From Stercoripulliclostridium_A sp045577735 (GTDB lineage Bacteria; Bacillota; Clostridia; Christensenellales; DTU072), in the NCBI GenBank assembly GCA_045577735.1, contig JAZNIY010000019.1, positions 186,001 to 250,000 on the forward strand: DNA of 64,000 bases, written 5' to 3'. Positions 23,827 to 32,702 of the stretch are shown piece by piece (position 1 is the first letter of the stretch; the number at the start of each line of letters is the position of its first letter). The notes below the pieces were generated by a model. It was not told where the DNA came from and did not search any database. It worked only from the letters and a program-made list of their open reading frames with translations. The position numbers were made by a program, and so were the translations under genes.

Positions 23827-25548
23827 ATGAAAAAATTTGCCAAATTTCTAATCGTTGCATTAATGGTGTGCGTTGTTTCTATCGCTCTTGTTGCATGTAA
23901 CGATAAGGACACGCACAAGGGAGAGTTTACTCAAGAAATACATAATGTAGACGATCTTAAAAAAGTGTCGGGAATGTTGGGTGCCGATTATGATAAGGGC
24001 ACTTTTGAACTTAAATCGGATATTAATATTGATGAGAACTGGGAATCTGTTGGCAATTCAGTAGACAACTCTTTCCGTGGCGTTTTGAACGGAAATGGGC
24101 ATACGATTACATACAATATTAACATACCGGAGCCCGAAGAAAGAGATACGGAGAGTGCGCTAGCTGATGAAAAGTTTTATGGGCTATTTGGAGTTATTCA
24201 TAACGCTAAAATTTCCAACTTAACTCTCAACGTTAATATTGAAGTGCCGGCAGATGCTAATTCTTTTTACGTTGGCGGTCTTGCTGGTTTCATGAGTGGT
24301 AATAATACGATTACTAACGTTACAATTAACGGAAATATTGCTACCACAATGGGTAATCTTTGTAAATATAAAGACAAAGAAACCAATTGGCGTGAATCTG
24401 AAAGATATGAAATGACTGCATTTGTTGGTGGTCTTGCTGGATTTATTCAAGGTAAAACATCAATTAATACAATTAATTCATCTGTTAGTATTAACGTAGG
24501 TGCTTATAATGACGGTGTTTGCGTATCAGGTATAAACGATTTGTTTGTAGGTGGTATAGCCGGTTCAATGCGCACGGTAGATCTTTCATCATTAAAAGCA
24601 AATGAAGAATATGGTTCTGCAAAGCAATTGAATTTTACGGGTGCTATTAACGCAAGGGGTTCTTTGGTTAACGCAGGTGGTATTTTTGGTGCTACTTATA
24701 GAATTAATGATGGTGAAAAGTGGTTTACAAATTCTTCTAATATTACGGCCCAAGCTTATAAACGTTTAAGATTGGGTGGTATAGCTGGAATGATTGATAG
24801 AGTAAACCTAAAGAATACTAAGGTCCAACTTAATTCCCTTAATGCTGAAGTTTTCAGTCAAGCAGTTTCTCGCTCATTTAACGTTGGTGGTTTGGTTGGA
24901 TACGTGGCAAACTTTAGTGTTATTGATAACGCTATTAGCGAGGTAGGAAAAGTAGTAGTAGCAACTGACGTTGTTAATTATACCGGTGGTTTGGTCGGAA
25001 TGTTGCATTTCTCCAACATTTCTAACGCTGTAGCATCGGGAGACTTATATTACGGCAAACAAAGTATAACGAATATTACTTATATTCGCTATGATGGCAA
25101 TACTCAAAACAATCCTTACTATATTTACAATGGAGGTATGGTTGGCAGAGTATACGGTGAATCTCAAATGAATAATGTTTCGACGAAGTTTAAGGCTTAT
25201 CAAGGAATAGTTGGTGAAGCTGCAAATGCAGTCGAAATAGTTATCATTAAAGAAGGCGAGGGCGAAACGTTTGAAAATTGGTTTGCTAGCACCGTATATA
25301 ATGCCGGTATGACTACTTGTTCTAAAGAAGGTAGCTTAGAGGATGGTGAACAAAAATATAGAATTATTCATAATTATAATTTGAGCGCCTCTGATCTCAC
25401 TTTTGTAGGAACCAATTCGAGATGCTATAATGATAAAGCAACTTCAGCAAAAGCAGAGGAATGGTATAATAATATTGGTGTAGATCAATTAGATACTACT
25501 GCATATGATGCTTTATATAGCATAATTAATACAAATATAAATGCATAA
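23827..25548 (+). CDS. Lipoprotein with GLUG-like repeats
   Basis: The 573-residue protein has a lipoprotein signal with lipobox LVAC and Cys24. It then carries about eight repeats built on 'GG(L/I)xG' spaced some 40-60 residues apart ('VGGLAGFMSG', 'VGGLAGFIQG', 'VGGIAGSM', 'AGGIFGATY', 'LGGIAGMID', 'VGGLVGYV', 'TGGLVGML', 'NGGMVGRVY'), each followed by a Asn/Thr/Val-rich strand. This is the GLUG type of right-handed beta-helix repeat found in surface adhesins. Role unknown; binding at the cell surface is likely. It starts two bases after the hydrolase stop. Confidence 0.75.
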   Translation: MKKFAKFLIVALMVCVVSIALVACNDKDTHKGEFTQEIHNVDDLKKVSGMLGADYDKGTFELKSDINIDENWESVGNSVDNSFRGVLNGNGHTITYNINIPEPEERDTESALADEKFYGLFGVIHNAKISNLTLNVNIEVPADANSFYVGGLAGFMSGNNTITNVTINGNIATTMGNLCKYKDKETNWRESERYEMTAFVGGLAGFIQGKTSINTINSSVSINVGAYNDGVCVSGINDLFVGGIAGSMRTVDLSSLKANEEYGSAKQLNFTGAINARGSLVNAGGIFGATYRINDGEKWFTNSSNITAQAYKRLRLGGIAGMIDRVNLKNTKVQLNSLNAEVFSQAVSRSFNVGGLVGYVANFSVIDNAISEVGKVVVATDVVNYTGGLVGMLHFSNISNAVASGDLYYGKQSITNITYIRYDGNTQNNPYYIYNGGMVGRVYGESQMNNVSTKFKAYQGIVGEAANAVEIVIIKEGEGETFENWFASTVYNAGMTTCSKEGSLEDGEQKYRIIHNYNLSASDLTFVGTNSRCYNDKATSAKAEEWYNNIGVDQLDTTAYDALYSIINTNINA

Positions 25549-25585
25549 TTAGTGACCGCAGTCGCGGTAAAAGGATGGAAAATAA

Positions 25586-27517
25586 ATGATTATCACGTTA
25601 AGAGAAGACAAGAAAGAATTTCCACAAGGCGCAACGCCTGCAGATATAGCACGCTCCATTTCTGATGGACTTTTCCGTGCTTCATTAGTAGCTAAAGTTA
25701 ACGATAAGGTTGTAGGGATGTATGAACCTATTAATGATGATGCAACCGTAGAGTTTTTGACTTTCGATACAGAAGAAGGGAAAAAAGCATATCGTCATAG
25801 TTGTTCACACGTTTTAGCACAAGCTGTAAAGAGAATATACCCTACTGTTAAGGTAGCAATAGGTCCTGCTATTGAAAACGGTTTCTATTACGATTTCGAC
25901 TTTGAAACACCCATCAATATGGAAAACGTTGATGCAATTGAAGCCGAAATGAAGAAAATCATCAAAGAGAATCTTCCTATCATTAGAGAAGAGATATCTA
26001 GGGAAAAAGCATTAGAGTTTTTTAGAGAGCAAGGTGAAGTATACAAAGTTGAACTTATTGAAGACTTACCAGAGGATGCTGTTATAAGTATGTATAGACA
26101 AGGTGACTTCGTTGATCTTTGTGCAGGCCCTCACATTCCCGCAACCGGATATATTAAAGCCTTTAAATTAACCTCTATTGCAGGTGCTTACTGGCGCGGA
26201 GATGAACACAACAAGGTTTTGACTCGTGTCTATGGTACCGCTTTTAATAACAAAACGGCTCTTTCAGAATACCTACAAGCTCTTGAAGAAGCTAAGCAAC
26301 GCGACCATAATAAGCTAGGTAGAGAAATGGGTATATTTATGACCGAAGAAAATATCGGTCAAGGACTCCCACTTCTAATGCCCAAAGGCGCAAAGCTTTT
26401 CCAGATTCTTAATAGGTTTGTAGAAGATGAAGAAGAGAGAAGGGGATACGTACGCACTAAGACCCCATATATGGCAAAATCTGATCTTTATAAGATTTCT
26501 GGACACTGGGATCACTATCGTGATGGTATGTTCGTTCTTGGTGATGAAGAAGTTGACAAGGAAGTTTTTGCGTTACGTCCTATGACTTGTCCCTTCCAAT
26601 ATATGATTTACAAGAATGGTCTTAAATCATATAGAGACCTTCCCATTCGATATGGTGAAACTTCAACGCTATTCCGTAACGAAGCAAGTGGCGAAATGCA
26701 CGGCCTTATTCGTGTTAGACAGTTTACTATCTCAGAAGGACATTTGATCTGTACTCCTGCACAGCTTGAACAAGAGTTTAAGGGCTGTTTGGATTTGGCA
26801 ATGTATATGCTAAAGATTTGCGGTCTTGACGGAGACGTTAGTTATCGTTTCTCAAAATGGGATCCAAACAATACCGAAAAGTATATTAACGATCCGGCAA
26901 AGTGGGAGCATGCCGAAAATGAAATGCAAAAGATACTTGACAATATCGGATTGAAGTACTCAATTGGCATTGATGAAGCTGCTTTCTATGGTCCTAAACT
27001 AGACATACAAATTCGTAACGTATATGGCAAGGAAGACACCTTGATTACCATACAAGTTGACATGTTCCTTTCAGAGCGTTTTGATATGACTTACGTTGAT
27101 GAGAATGGCGACAAAGTTTATCCTTATATTATCCATAGAACCTCTATCGGTTGTTATGAAAGAACCATGGCTTTGCTTATTGAAAAATTCAAAGGCGCAT
27201 TCCCAGTATGGCTAGCACCCGAACAAGTCAGAGTTATGAGTTTAACAGACAGAACGGAAGCAGAGGCCAATGCAATCCGTGACAATCTAAGAATGTATGG
27301 AATTAGAGCAGAGAGTGACGTTCGTTCAGAAAAGATTGGATATAAGATAAGAGCCGCTCAACTTGATAAAATTCCTTATATGCTCATTATTGGTGACAAG
27401 GAAAAAGAAGCTGGCGTAGTAGCGGTCCGTTCAAGAAAGGATGGCGATTTAGGAACTATGACGTTTGAAGATTTCTTGGCCAAAATTAAGAAAGAAGATC
27501 AAGACAAAGTTATTTAG
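25586..27517 (+). CDS. thrS: Threonyl-tRNA synthetase
   Basis: The 643-residue class II enzyme has an N-terminal TGS domain (residues 1-60), the editing domain with 'HSCSHVLAQAVKRIYP' and 'DLCAGPHIP', and the catalytic core: 'MTCPFQYMIY' with the zinc Cys, 'RNEASGEMHGLIRVRQFT' (motif 2) and 'IGCYERTMALLIE' (motif 3). The anticodon-binding domain ends the protein. AAAGGATGG lies before the ATG. Only 37 bases separate it from the lipoprotein gene, with a small hairpin (ACCGC/GCGGT) but no T-box. Confidence 0.97.
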   Translation: MIITLREDKKEFPQGATPADIARSISDGLFRASLVAKVNDKVVGMYEPINDDATVEFLTFDTEEGKKAYRHSCSHVLAQAVKRIYPTVKVAIGPAIENGFYYDFDFETPINMENVDAIEAEMKKIIKENLPIIREEISREKALEFFREQGEVYKVELIEDLPEDAVISMYRQGDFVDLCAGPHIPATGYIKAFKLTSIAGAYWRGDEHNKVLTRVYGTAFNNKTALSEYLQALEEAKQRDHNKLGREMGIFMTEENIGQGLPLLMPKGAKLFQILNRFVEDEEERRGYVRTKTPYMAKSDLYKISGHWDHYRDGMFVLGDEEVDKEVFALRPMTCPFQYMIYKNGLKSYRDLPIRYGETSTLFRNEASGEMHGLIRVRQFTISEGHLICTPAQLEQEFKGCLDLAMYMLKICGLDGDVSYRFSKWDPNNTEKYINDPAKWEHAENEMQKILDNIGLKYSIGIDEAAFYGPKLDIQIRNVYGKEDTLITIQVDMFLSERFDMTYVDENGDKVYPYIIHRTSIGCYERTMALLIEKFKGAFPVWLAPEQVRVMSLTDRTEAEANAIRDNLRMYGIRAESDVRSEKIGYKIRAAQLDKIPYMLIIGDKEKEAGVVAVRSRKDGDLGTMTFEDFLAKIKKEDQDKVI

Positions 27518-27528
27518 TTAAAAAGTAT

Positions 27529-27570
27529 AATTATTTTGGCGCAATATAAAAATTTTGCGCCAAAATAATT
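27529..27570 (+). terminator. Strong intrinsic hairpin after thrS
   Basis: A perfect 16-base inverted repeat AATTATTTTGGCGCAA (27529-27544) / TTGCGCCAAAATAATT (27555-27570) with a ten-base loop. The last two bases of the right arm are the first two of the next promoter's -35 box. Confidence 0.8.
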
Positions 27571-27597
27571 GACATATAATAATAATTAGGCTAAAAT
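27569..27597 (+). promoter_or_regulatory. SigA-type promoter of infC-rpmI-rplT
   Basis: TTGACA (27569-27574), a 17-base spacer, TAAAAT (27592-27597). The predicted RNA start is about 27604, leaving a leader of roughly 185 bases before infC. Confidence 0.85.
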
Positions 27598-27603
27598 AAA
27601 CGA

Positions 27604-27728
27604 AGTAAAGAAGAAGTAATTCTCACCGTAAGCGATAGGTTAAACGGTCAAACAAGTTTTAATTACGTACAGCCCGACTATGTTAGGTGTGTAGACTTGT
27701 GGTGAGAAGTGCTAGGCGCTTCTTTTTT
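27604..27728 (+). promoter_or_regulatory. L20-leader-like attenuator of the infC operon
   Basis: The leader holds two exclusive pairings. TTCTCACC (27620-27627) can pair over long range with GGTGAGAA (27701-27708). Alternatively, AGAAGTGC (27705-27712) pairs with GCGCTTCT (27716-27723), giving a terminator followed by TTTTTT to 27728. The two structures share bases 27705-27708. In Firmicutes the infC-rpmI-rplT operon is repressed by L20 binding its leader and promoting termination, and position and layout match that element. The L20 contact nucleotides were not checked against the Rfam model. Confidence 0.65.
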
Positions 27729-27789
27729 ATATGTTATATAATGTTCGCCCGTGCGTGCATACATATATAGAAGATAGGAGGATACAAAT

Positions 27790-28308
27790 ATTTTTAAAGA
27801 TTTATTAATTAACTCGGCAATTAAAGTGCCAGAAGTAAGGTTGATTGATATGGACGGTTCAATGGTTGGTGTTGTTTCCACAGCCCAAGCCCAAAGAATG
27901 GCAGATGAAAGGAATCTTGATTTAGTTCTCTTCTCGCCCCAAGCCGTTCCCCCCGTATGCAAAATCCTTGATTATGGTAAATATCGTTATGACCAAATTA
28001 AAAAGGATAAGCAAGCACAAAAGAATTCAAAGGGAACCGAAGTTAAAGAAATCCAATTGAGTCAAACAATTGATATAGGTGACCTAAAAACTAAAGCAAA
28101 ACATACTCGCGCATTTATAGAAGACAAAAATAAAGTTAAAGTAACTATTCGCATGAGAGGACGTCAAAATGCACACCCTGAACTTTCTGTTGAAATGATG
28201 GCCAAGTTTTTCGAGATGGTTTCAGACGTAGCAATTAAAGAAAAAGAACCTGTTTTGGAAGGACGCAACGTTACCATGATGCTTGGTCCAATACCAGTAA
28301 AAAAATAA
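27790..28308 (+). CDS. infC: Translation initiation factor IF-3 (AUU start)
   Basis: IF-3 keeps ribosomal subunits apart and checks the initiator codon. With an ATT start at 27790 the protein has 172 residues and begins like other IF-3s ('KDLLINSAIKVPEVRLID'). AGGAGG at 27776-27781 lies eight bases upstream, the right distance for this ATT and too far for the next candidate, GTG at 27826. AUU starts are the rule for infC in many bacteria because IF-3 represses its own translation. The core has 'LDLVLFSPQAVPPVCKILDY' and 'RMRGRQNAHPEL'. It is the first gene of the operon with rpmI and rplT. Confidence 0.92.
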   Translation: MFKDLLINSAIKVPEVRLIDMDGSMVGVVSTAQAQRMADERNLDLVLFSPQAVPPVCKILDYGKYRYDQIKKDKQAQKNSKGTEVKEIQLSQTIDIGDLKTKAKHTRAFIEDKNKVKVTIRMRGRQNAHPELSVEMMAKFFEMVSDVAIKEKEPVLEGRNVTMMLGPIPVKK

Positions 28309-28336
28309 ATAATATATCCACATAAGGAGAATAGAT

Positions 28337-28537
28337 ATGCCTAAACAAAAAACCCATAGCGCATCTAAGAAGCGCTTCAGATTTACCGCTAGCGGTATGC
28401 TTAAGAGAAACAAGCAAAACAAGAACCACATTCTTAACAAGAAAACTCGTAAACGTAAAAGAAACCTTCGTCAAGGTGGTTACGTTCATGAAACCCAAGC
28501 TAAGACCATTAGCAATATGATCTACGGACAAAAGTAG
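28337..28537 (+). CDS. rpmI: 50S ribosomal protein L35
   Basis: A 66-residue, very basic protein starting 'MPKQKTHSASKKRFRFTASG' with the lysine/arginine-rich core 'KKTRKRKRNLRQGG'. AAGGAG precedes the ATG. It is the middle gene of infC-rpmI-rplT. Confidence 0.96.
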   Translation: MPKQKTHSASKKRFRFTASGMLKRNKQNKNHILNKKTRKRKRNLRQGGYVHETQAKTISNMIYGQK

Positions 28538-28552
28538 TAGGAGGACACGATA

Positions 28553-28909
28553 ATGAGAATTAAGAGAGCAGTTACTGCATTAAAGAAAAAAAGAAAAATA
28601 ATGAAGCAAGCTAAAGGTTACTTTGGCGCAAAAAGCAAACTTTATCGTGTAGCTCGTGAAGCTGTTATGAAGTCTGGCCAATATGCATACGTTGGTAGAA
28701 GACTTAAGAAGAGAGATTTTAGAAGACTATGGATCGCTCGTATTAACGCAGCTGCTAGAATGAATAACATTTCTTACTCTCGCCTTATGCATGGTCTAAA
28801 GGTTGCAGGTATCGATCTTAACCGTAAGGTTCTAGCAGATATCGCTGTTAACGACGCTGCAGCATTTACCGCTCTTTGTGAGCAAGCAAAGTCAGCTCTT
28901 AACGCATAG
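28553..28909 (+). CDS. rplT: 50S ribosomal protein L20
   Basis: A 118-residue protein starting 'MRIKRAVTALKKKRKIMKQA' with 'GYFGAKSKLYRVAREAVMKS' and the globular half 'RRLWIARINAAARMN'. L20 is an early large-subunit assembly protein and, in Firmicutes, the autoregulator that binds this operon's leader (see 27604-27728). AGGAGG precedes the ATG, and a terminator follows. Confidence 0.97.
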   Translation: MRIKRAVTALKKKRKIMKQAKGYFGAKSKLYRVAREAVMKSGQYAYVGRRLKKRDFRRLWIARINAAARMNNISYSRLMHGLKVAGIDLNRKVLADIAVNDAAAFTALCEQAKSALNA

Positions 28910-28916
28910 TATCTTG

Positions 28917-28944
28917 GAGCCTTCAGCAATGAAGGCTCTTTATT
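28917..28944 (+). terminator. Terminator after rplT, abutting the next start codon
   Basis: GAGCCTTCA (28917-28925), loop GCAA, TGAAGGCTC (28930-28938), then TTTATT. It ends five bases before the ATG of the methyltransferase gene. Confidence 0.85.
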
Positions 28945-28949
28945 CATAA

Positions 28950-29702
28950 ATGAAAATTATTTTATCTCCACAAAACGAGAATATTAAGGTTATTCGTAGC
29001 CTTAGCGACAAAAAAGCGAGAGCAAAGCACTCGCTATTTCTCGTTGAAGGGAGTAACCTTATTGGAGATATGCCATTAGGTTATGCAAAAGAACTATATA
29101 TTGCAAAATCCAAAGCCACTACGTTTTTGCCATTAGCAAATAAACTGGGTATAGAACCAGTCCTAGTGGAAGATTTTATTTTTGAAAAAATTACCGATAC
29201 CGTCACGTCGCAAGGAATTATAGCCGTTTGCCCCCTTCCTACAAAAAAAGAGATAGTAGGCGAGGTTGTAATGGTACTAGATGGAATTTCAGACGCTGGC
29301 AATATGGGTACAATCATAAGAACGGCAGTCGCAATGGGAGTGGAAGATTTCATAACCGTTAATTGTGTTGATCCTTACTCTCCTAAAGTTGTTCGTTCTA
29401 CTATGGGTGGCGTTTATTATGCAAATATAGTTCCTTTTTCTTACGCGGGCGCGTGTGGCGCCTTAAAAAAATATAATATAGCCATTCTCGATATGAATGG
29501 AGAAGACGTGTTTGATTATAAACCATCTTTACCACTAGCTTTAGTTGTTGGATCGGAAGCCCACGGCGTAAGCGTAGAAATGAGAAGTATAGCAAACAAA
29601 ACTCTTGCCATTCCGATGTATGGTAATAAAATTGAAAGTTTAAATGCTGGTGTTAGTGCTTCTATCGTATTAAGCACTATTGCAAATAAACTTCATAAGT
29701 AA
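28950..29702 (+). CDS. TrmH/SpoU family RNA 2'-O-methyltransferase
   Basis: The 250-residue protein has an N-terminal substrate-binding domain ('NENIKVIRSLSDKKARAKHS', 'FLVEGSNLI') and a C-terminal SPOUT knot with all three motifs: 'DGISDAGNMGTIIRTAVAMG', 'LVVGSEAHGVS' and 'IPMYGNKIESLNAGVSASI'. Such proteins methylate rRNA or tRNA; the target cannot be read from sequence. In Firmicutes a SpoU gene often follows rplT. No ribosome binding site is seen near the ATG, and the upstream terminator is very close. Confidence 0.88.
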   Translation: MKIILSPQNENIKVIRSLSDKKARAKHSLFLVEGSNLIGDMPLGYAKELYIAKSKATTFLPLANKLGIEPVLVEDFIFEKITDTVTSQGIIAVCPLPTKKEIVGEVVMVLDGISDAGNMGTIIRTAVAMGVEDFITVNCVDPYSPKVVRSTMGGVYYANIVPFSYAGACGALKKYNIAILDMNGEDVFDYKPSLPLALVVGSEAHGVSVEMRSIANKTLAIPMYGNKIESLNAGVSASIVLSTIANKLHK

Positions 29703-29719
29703 AAAACTAGGAGATAATT

Positions 29720-30454
29720 ATGTCAGGACATTCCAAATGGGCGAATATTAAAATTAAAAAGGGTAAAACCGATGCTGCAAGAGGTAGCATCTTTACTAAG
29801 ATTGGTAGAGAAATAGCCGTTGCCGTTAAGGCCGGTGGACCCGATCCTGCTCTAAATAGTAAACTTAGAGACGTTATTGCAAAGGCTAAGCAAAACAATA
29901 TGCCTAACGATACTATCAATCGTTCTATTAAAAAGGCAAGTGGTGAATTGGGCGCCGTTAACTATGAAGAAATGACCTATGAAGGTTATGGCGCTGGTGG
30001 TGTAGCAGTTATCGTTGAAACTCTTACCGATAATAAAAATCGTACCGCAGGTGACGTAAGACACTTGTTTGATAAATACGGTGGTTCTTTAGGACAAACC
30101 GGTTGTGTCTCATTCATGTTTAAGAAAAAAGGTGTTATTATTGCCGAAAAGAATATGGATGAAGACGAACTTATGATGATTGCATTGGATGCTGGCGCAG
30201 AGGACATCGAAGCTAGTGATGATGTTTTTGAAATCTACACCGCGACTAGTGATCTTTATAGCGTTGCAGATACGCTTAAAGCAAATGGCGTAAGTGTTCT
30301 TTCTGCTGAAGTAGATATGATTCCCGACAATGAGGTTGATCCAGAGGGACATCTTGCAAGCGTAGAAAAGATGATTAACCTTCTTGAAGAACTAGATGAC
30401 GTACAAAACGTATATCACAATGCTATTTTGCCCGAACCTGTAGACGAGGACTAA
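29720..30454 (+). CDS. YebC/PmpR family regulatory protein
   Basis: The 244-residue protein begins 'MSGHSKWANIKIKKGKTDAA' and has 'IFTKIGREIAVAVKAGG', the conserved core of the family. Family members are described as transcription factors and, more recently, as relieving ribosome stalling at proline runs. TAGGAG precedes the ATG. Confidence 0.94.
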   Translation: MSGHSKWANIKIKKGKTDAARGSIFTKIGREIAVAVKAGGPDPALNSKLRDVIAKAKQNNMPNDTINRSIKKASGELGAVNYEEMTYEGYGAGGVAVIVETLTDNKNRTAGDVRHLFDKYGGSLGQTGCVSFMFKKKGVIIAEKNMDEDELMMIALDAGAEDIEASDDVFEIYTATSDLYSVADTLKANGVSVLSAEVDMIPDNEVDPEGHLASVEKMINLLEELDDVQNVYHNAILPEPVDED

Positions 30455-30458
30455 TAGA

Positions 30459-31703
30459 ATGTTAGTAAAAGAGATTTGTGAAAACACTAAAATACAAGCA
30501 AACACTTTTGCCGGTGTTAGTACGGAAGTAAAAAATAAAGTATTACTCCGCACAAAAGAACTTATGCTTAAAAAAAGTGAAGAAATCTTGCTTGCAAACA
30601 AAAAAGACATAGAAAAAGCCGAGCAAAACGGCAGGAATGATGCATTTATAGATAGATTGGCTTTGAACGATGCTAGGATTAAACAAATGGCAGAAGGGTT
30701 AGATGCAATTGTGGCTCTCCCTGATCCGGTTGGTGAAATTGTCGAAGAATACGTTTTACCCAATGGTCTATTTGTCAGACGCGTACGCGCACCACTTGGT
30801 GTTATAGGTATCATCTTTGAAGCCCGTCCCAACGTGTCTATTGATGCTGCCGCACTTTGCATTAAGAGTGGAAACGGTGTGATTTTGCGCGGAAGCCGTG
30901 AAAGCGTACATAGCGTTGGTATGTTGGTAAGTTGTATTAAAACAGCTCTTGAAGAGAATGGATTATCTTCAGATTTAGTAGGGGTTATAGATAGTCAAGA
31001 TAGAGAAGCTACAGCAGAAATGCTCAGAGAGAGTAAATATATTGACGTTGTAATTCCTCGTGGTGGAGAAGGTCTTAAGAAAGTTGTTTTAGCCAATGCT
31101 ACTATGCCTGTTATTGCTTCAGCTGGTGGTAATTGCCACGTTTACGTTGCTTCAAGTGCAGATTTGGAAATGGCTATACCAGTAATACTAAATGCAAAAA
31201 CTCAACGTCCATCTACGTGTAACGCACTGGAAACTTTATTAATTGACAAAACGATTGCAAATGAATTTGTTCCGATCGTATGCGAAGCATTAATAAATGC
31301 AGGTGTAAAACTCAATGGAACAAAAGAAGTTAAAGCCATTTATGAAGACGTTAATTTAGTTGATGAAGACGAGTTCGCTCACGAATATGATGATATGATT
31401 ATTAAGATCAAAGTCATAGATGGCTTGGATAATGCCATTTCTCACATTAATCGTTATGGGACAAATCATAGTGATTGTATTTTGACCCAAAATGAAGCAG
31501 AAATGGAAAAATTTACTAAAGAAGTAGATAGTTCTGCGGTATACGTTAATACTTCTACACGTTTTACTGATGGCTTCGAGTTTGGGTTAGGTGCAGAAAT
31601 GGGCATAAGTACTCAAAAACTGCATGTACGTGGTCCTATTGGCCTAAAAGAACTAACAAGTGTGAAGTACGTTGTTAAAGGTAATGGTCAATTGAGAAAA
31701 TAA
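30459..31703 (+). CDS. proA: Gamma-glutamyl phosphate reductase
   Basis: ProA makes glutamate semialdehyde from glutamyl phosphate in proline synthesis, using NADPH. The 414-residue protein has 'PLGVIGIIFEARPNVSIDA' (cofactor region), 'KSGNGVILRGSRE', the catalytic Cys in 'QRPSTCNALETLLI' and 'DGFEFGLGAEMGISTQKLH'. It starts four bases after the yebC stop; proB is not in the window. Confidence 0.95.
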   Translation: MLVKEICENTKIQANTFAGVSTEVKNKVLLRTKELMLKKSEEILLANKKDIEKAEQNGRNDAFIDRLALNDARIKQMAEGLDAIVALPDPVGEIVEEYVLPNGLFVRRVRAPLGVIGIIFEARPNVSIDAAALCIKSGNGVILRGSRESVHSVGMLVSCIKTALEENGLSSDLVGVIDSQDREATAEMLRESKYIDVVIPRGGEGLKKVVLANATMPVIASAGGNCHVYVASSADLEMAIPVILNAKTQRPSTCNALETLLIDKTIANEFVPIVCEALINAGVKLNGTKEVKAIYEDVNLVDEDEFAHEYDDMIIKIKVIDGLDNAISHINRYGTNHSDCILTQNEAEMEKFTKEVDSSAVYVNTSTRFTDGFEFGLGAEMGISTQKLHVRGPIGLKELTSVKYVVKGNGQLRK

Positions 31704-31713
31704 GGAGAAGTAA

Positions 31714-32679
31714 ATGAGAAAAATAGCTGTACTAACAAGTGGTGGAGATGCTCCAGGAATGAATGCTGCAATAAGGGGCGTTGTTCGTTGTGCTTGTAGT
31801 AGGGGAATGGAAGTATATGGTATTGAACGTGGATACCAAGGGCTCATAAATGGCAATTTGTATCGTATGGACAGTCGTTCAGTATCAGATACCATTCAAA
31901 AAGGCGGAACAATATTAAAAACTGCTAGATGTCCCGAATTTAATACTGATGATGGCATTAAAAAGGGCGCTGAAGTTTTAAATGCTTATGGTATTGAAGG
32001 TCTTGTTGTTATTGGTGGAGATGGTTCGTTTAGAGGAATGCGTGATCTCTCCAATAAACATGGTATAATTTGTATGGGTATTCCTGGAACCATAGACAAT
32101 GATTTAGGGTATACCGATTATACTTTAGGGTTTGATACTGCAGTCAACACCGTTTTAGATGCAATGAATAAAATTAGAGATACTATGACGTCTCATGATC
32201 GTGCGTGCATCATAGAAGTTATGGGAAGACATTGCGGTGATATTGCATTGTATTCAGGCATTGCCGGTGGAGCAGAAAGCATAATTGTTCCAGAACTTCC
32301 ATTTAACGTTGACGAGATATGTCAAAAAATGAAAAAGAATATTATCAAAGGTAAGATATCGGATATCATTGTTTTGGCAGAAGGCGTTGGCAGTTGCGTT
32401 GATCTTAAAAAAGAAATAAGCGAACGTACGGGTATAACAATTAGAACAGTTAAACTCGGATATATACAACGTGGTGGAACGCCCTCTATGCAAGATAGAG
32501 TACTTGCATCACGATGTGCAGATAGAGCCGTAGAATTGCTCTACAATGATAGTAAAGATTCAAGAGTTATAGGTATTAGAGAAAATAAAATTATTGATTT
32601 ACCTATAGATGAAGCTTTAGAAATGAAAAAAGTATTTAACAAAGAGATGCTAGAAGTAGCATCAAGATTAGCACACTAA
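31714..32679 (+). CDS. pfkA: ATP-dependent 6-phosphofructokinase
   Basis: It phosphorylates fructose 6-phosphate, the committing step of glycolysis. The 321-residue protein has 'LTSGGDAPGMNAAIRGVVR', 'GGDGS' with Gly104, and 'GIPGTIDND' with the catalytic Asp and Gly125. Glycines at these two positions mark ATP use rather than pyrophosphate. 'EVMGRHCGDIAL' is the sugar site. AAGGAG precedes the ATG. A pyrophosphate-type enzyme is encoded next door. Confidence 0.95.
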   Translation: MRKIAVLTSGGDAPGMNAAIRGVVRCACSRGMEVYGIERGYQGLINGNLYRMDSRSVSDTIQKGGTILKTARCPEFNTDDGIKKGAEVLNAYGIEGLVVIGGDGSFRGMRDLSNKHGIICMGIPGTIDNDLGYTDYTLGFDTAVNTVLDAMNKIRDTMTSHDRACIIEVMGRHCGDIALYSGIAGGAESIIVPELPFNVDEICQKMKKNIIKGKISDIIVLAEGVGSCVDLKKEISERTGITIRTVKLGYIQRGGTPSMQDRVLASRCADRAVELLYNDSKDSRVIGIRENKIIDLPIDEALEMKKVFNKEMLEVASRLAH

Positions 32680-32702
32680 TAATTACTTAAGGAGATTACA
32701 AT

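Noticed and set aside
25549..25585. A T-box riboswitch before thrS (and before valS at 42300-42310)
   Set aside because: The gaps are only 37 and 11 bases. The small hairpin before thrS has no T-box sequence.
30392..30862. A 156-codon minus-strand frame opposite the start of proA
   Set aside because: It overlaps the conserved start of proA and the end of the yebC gene, and its sequence shows no domain.
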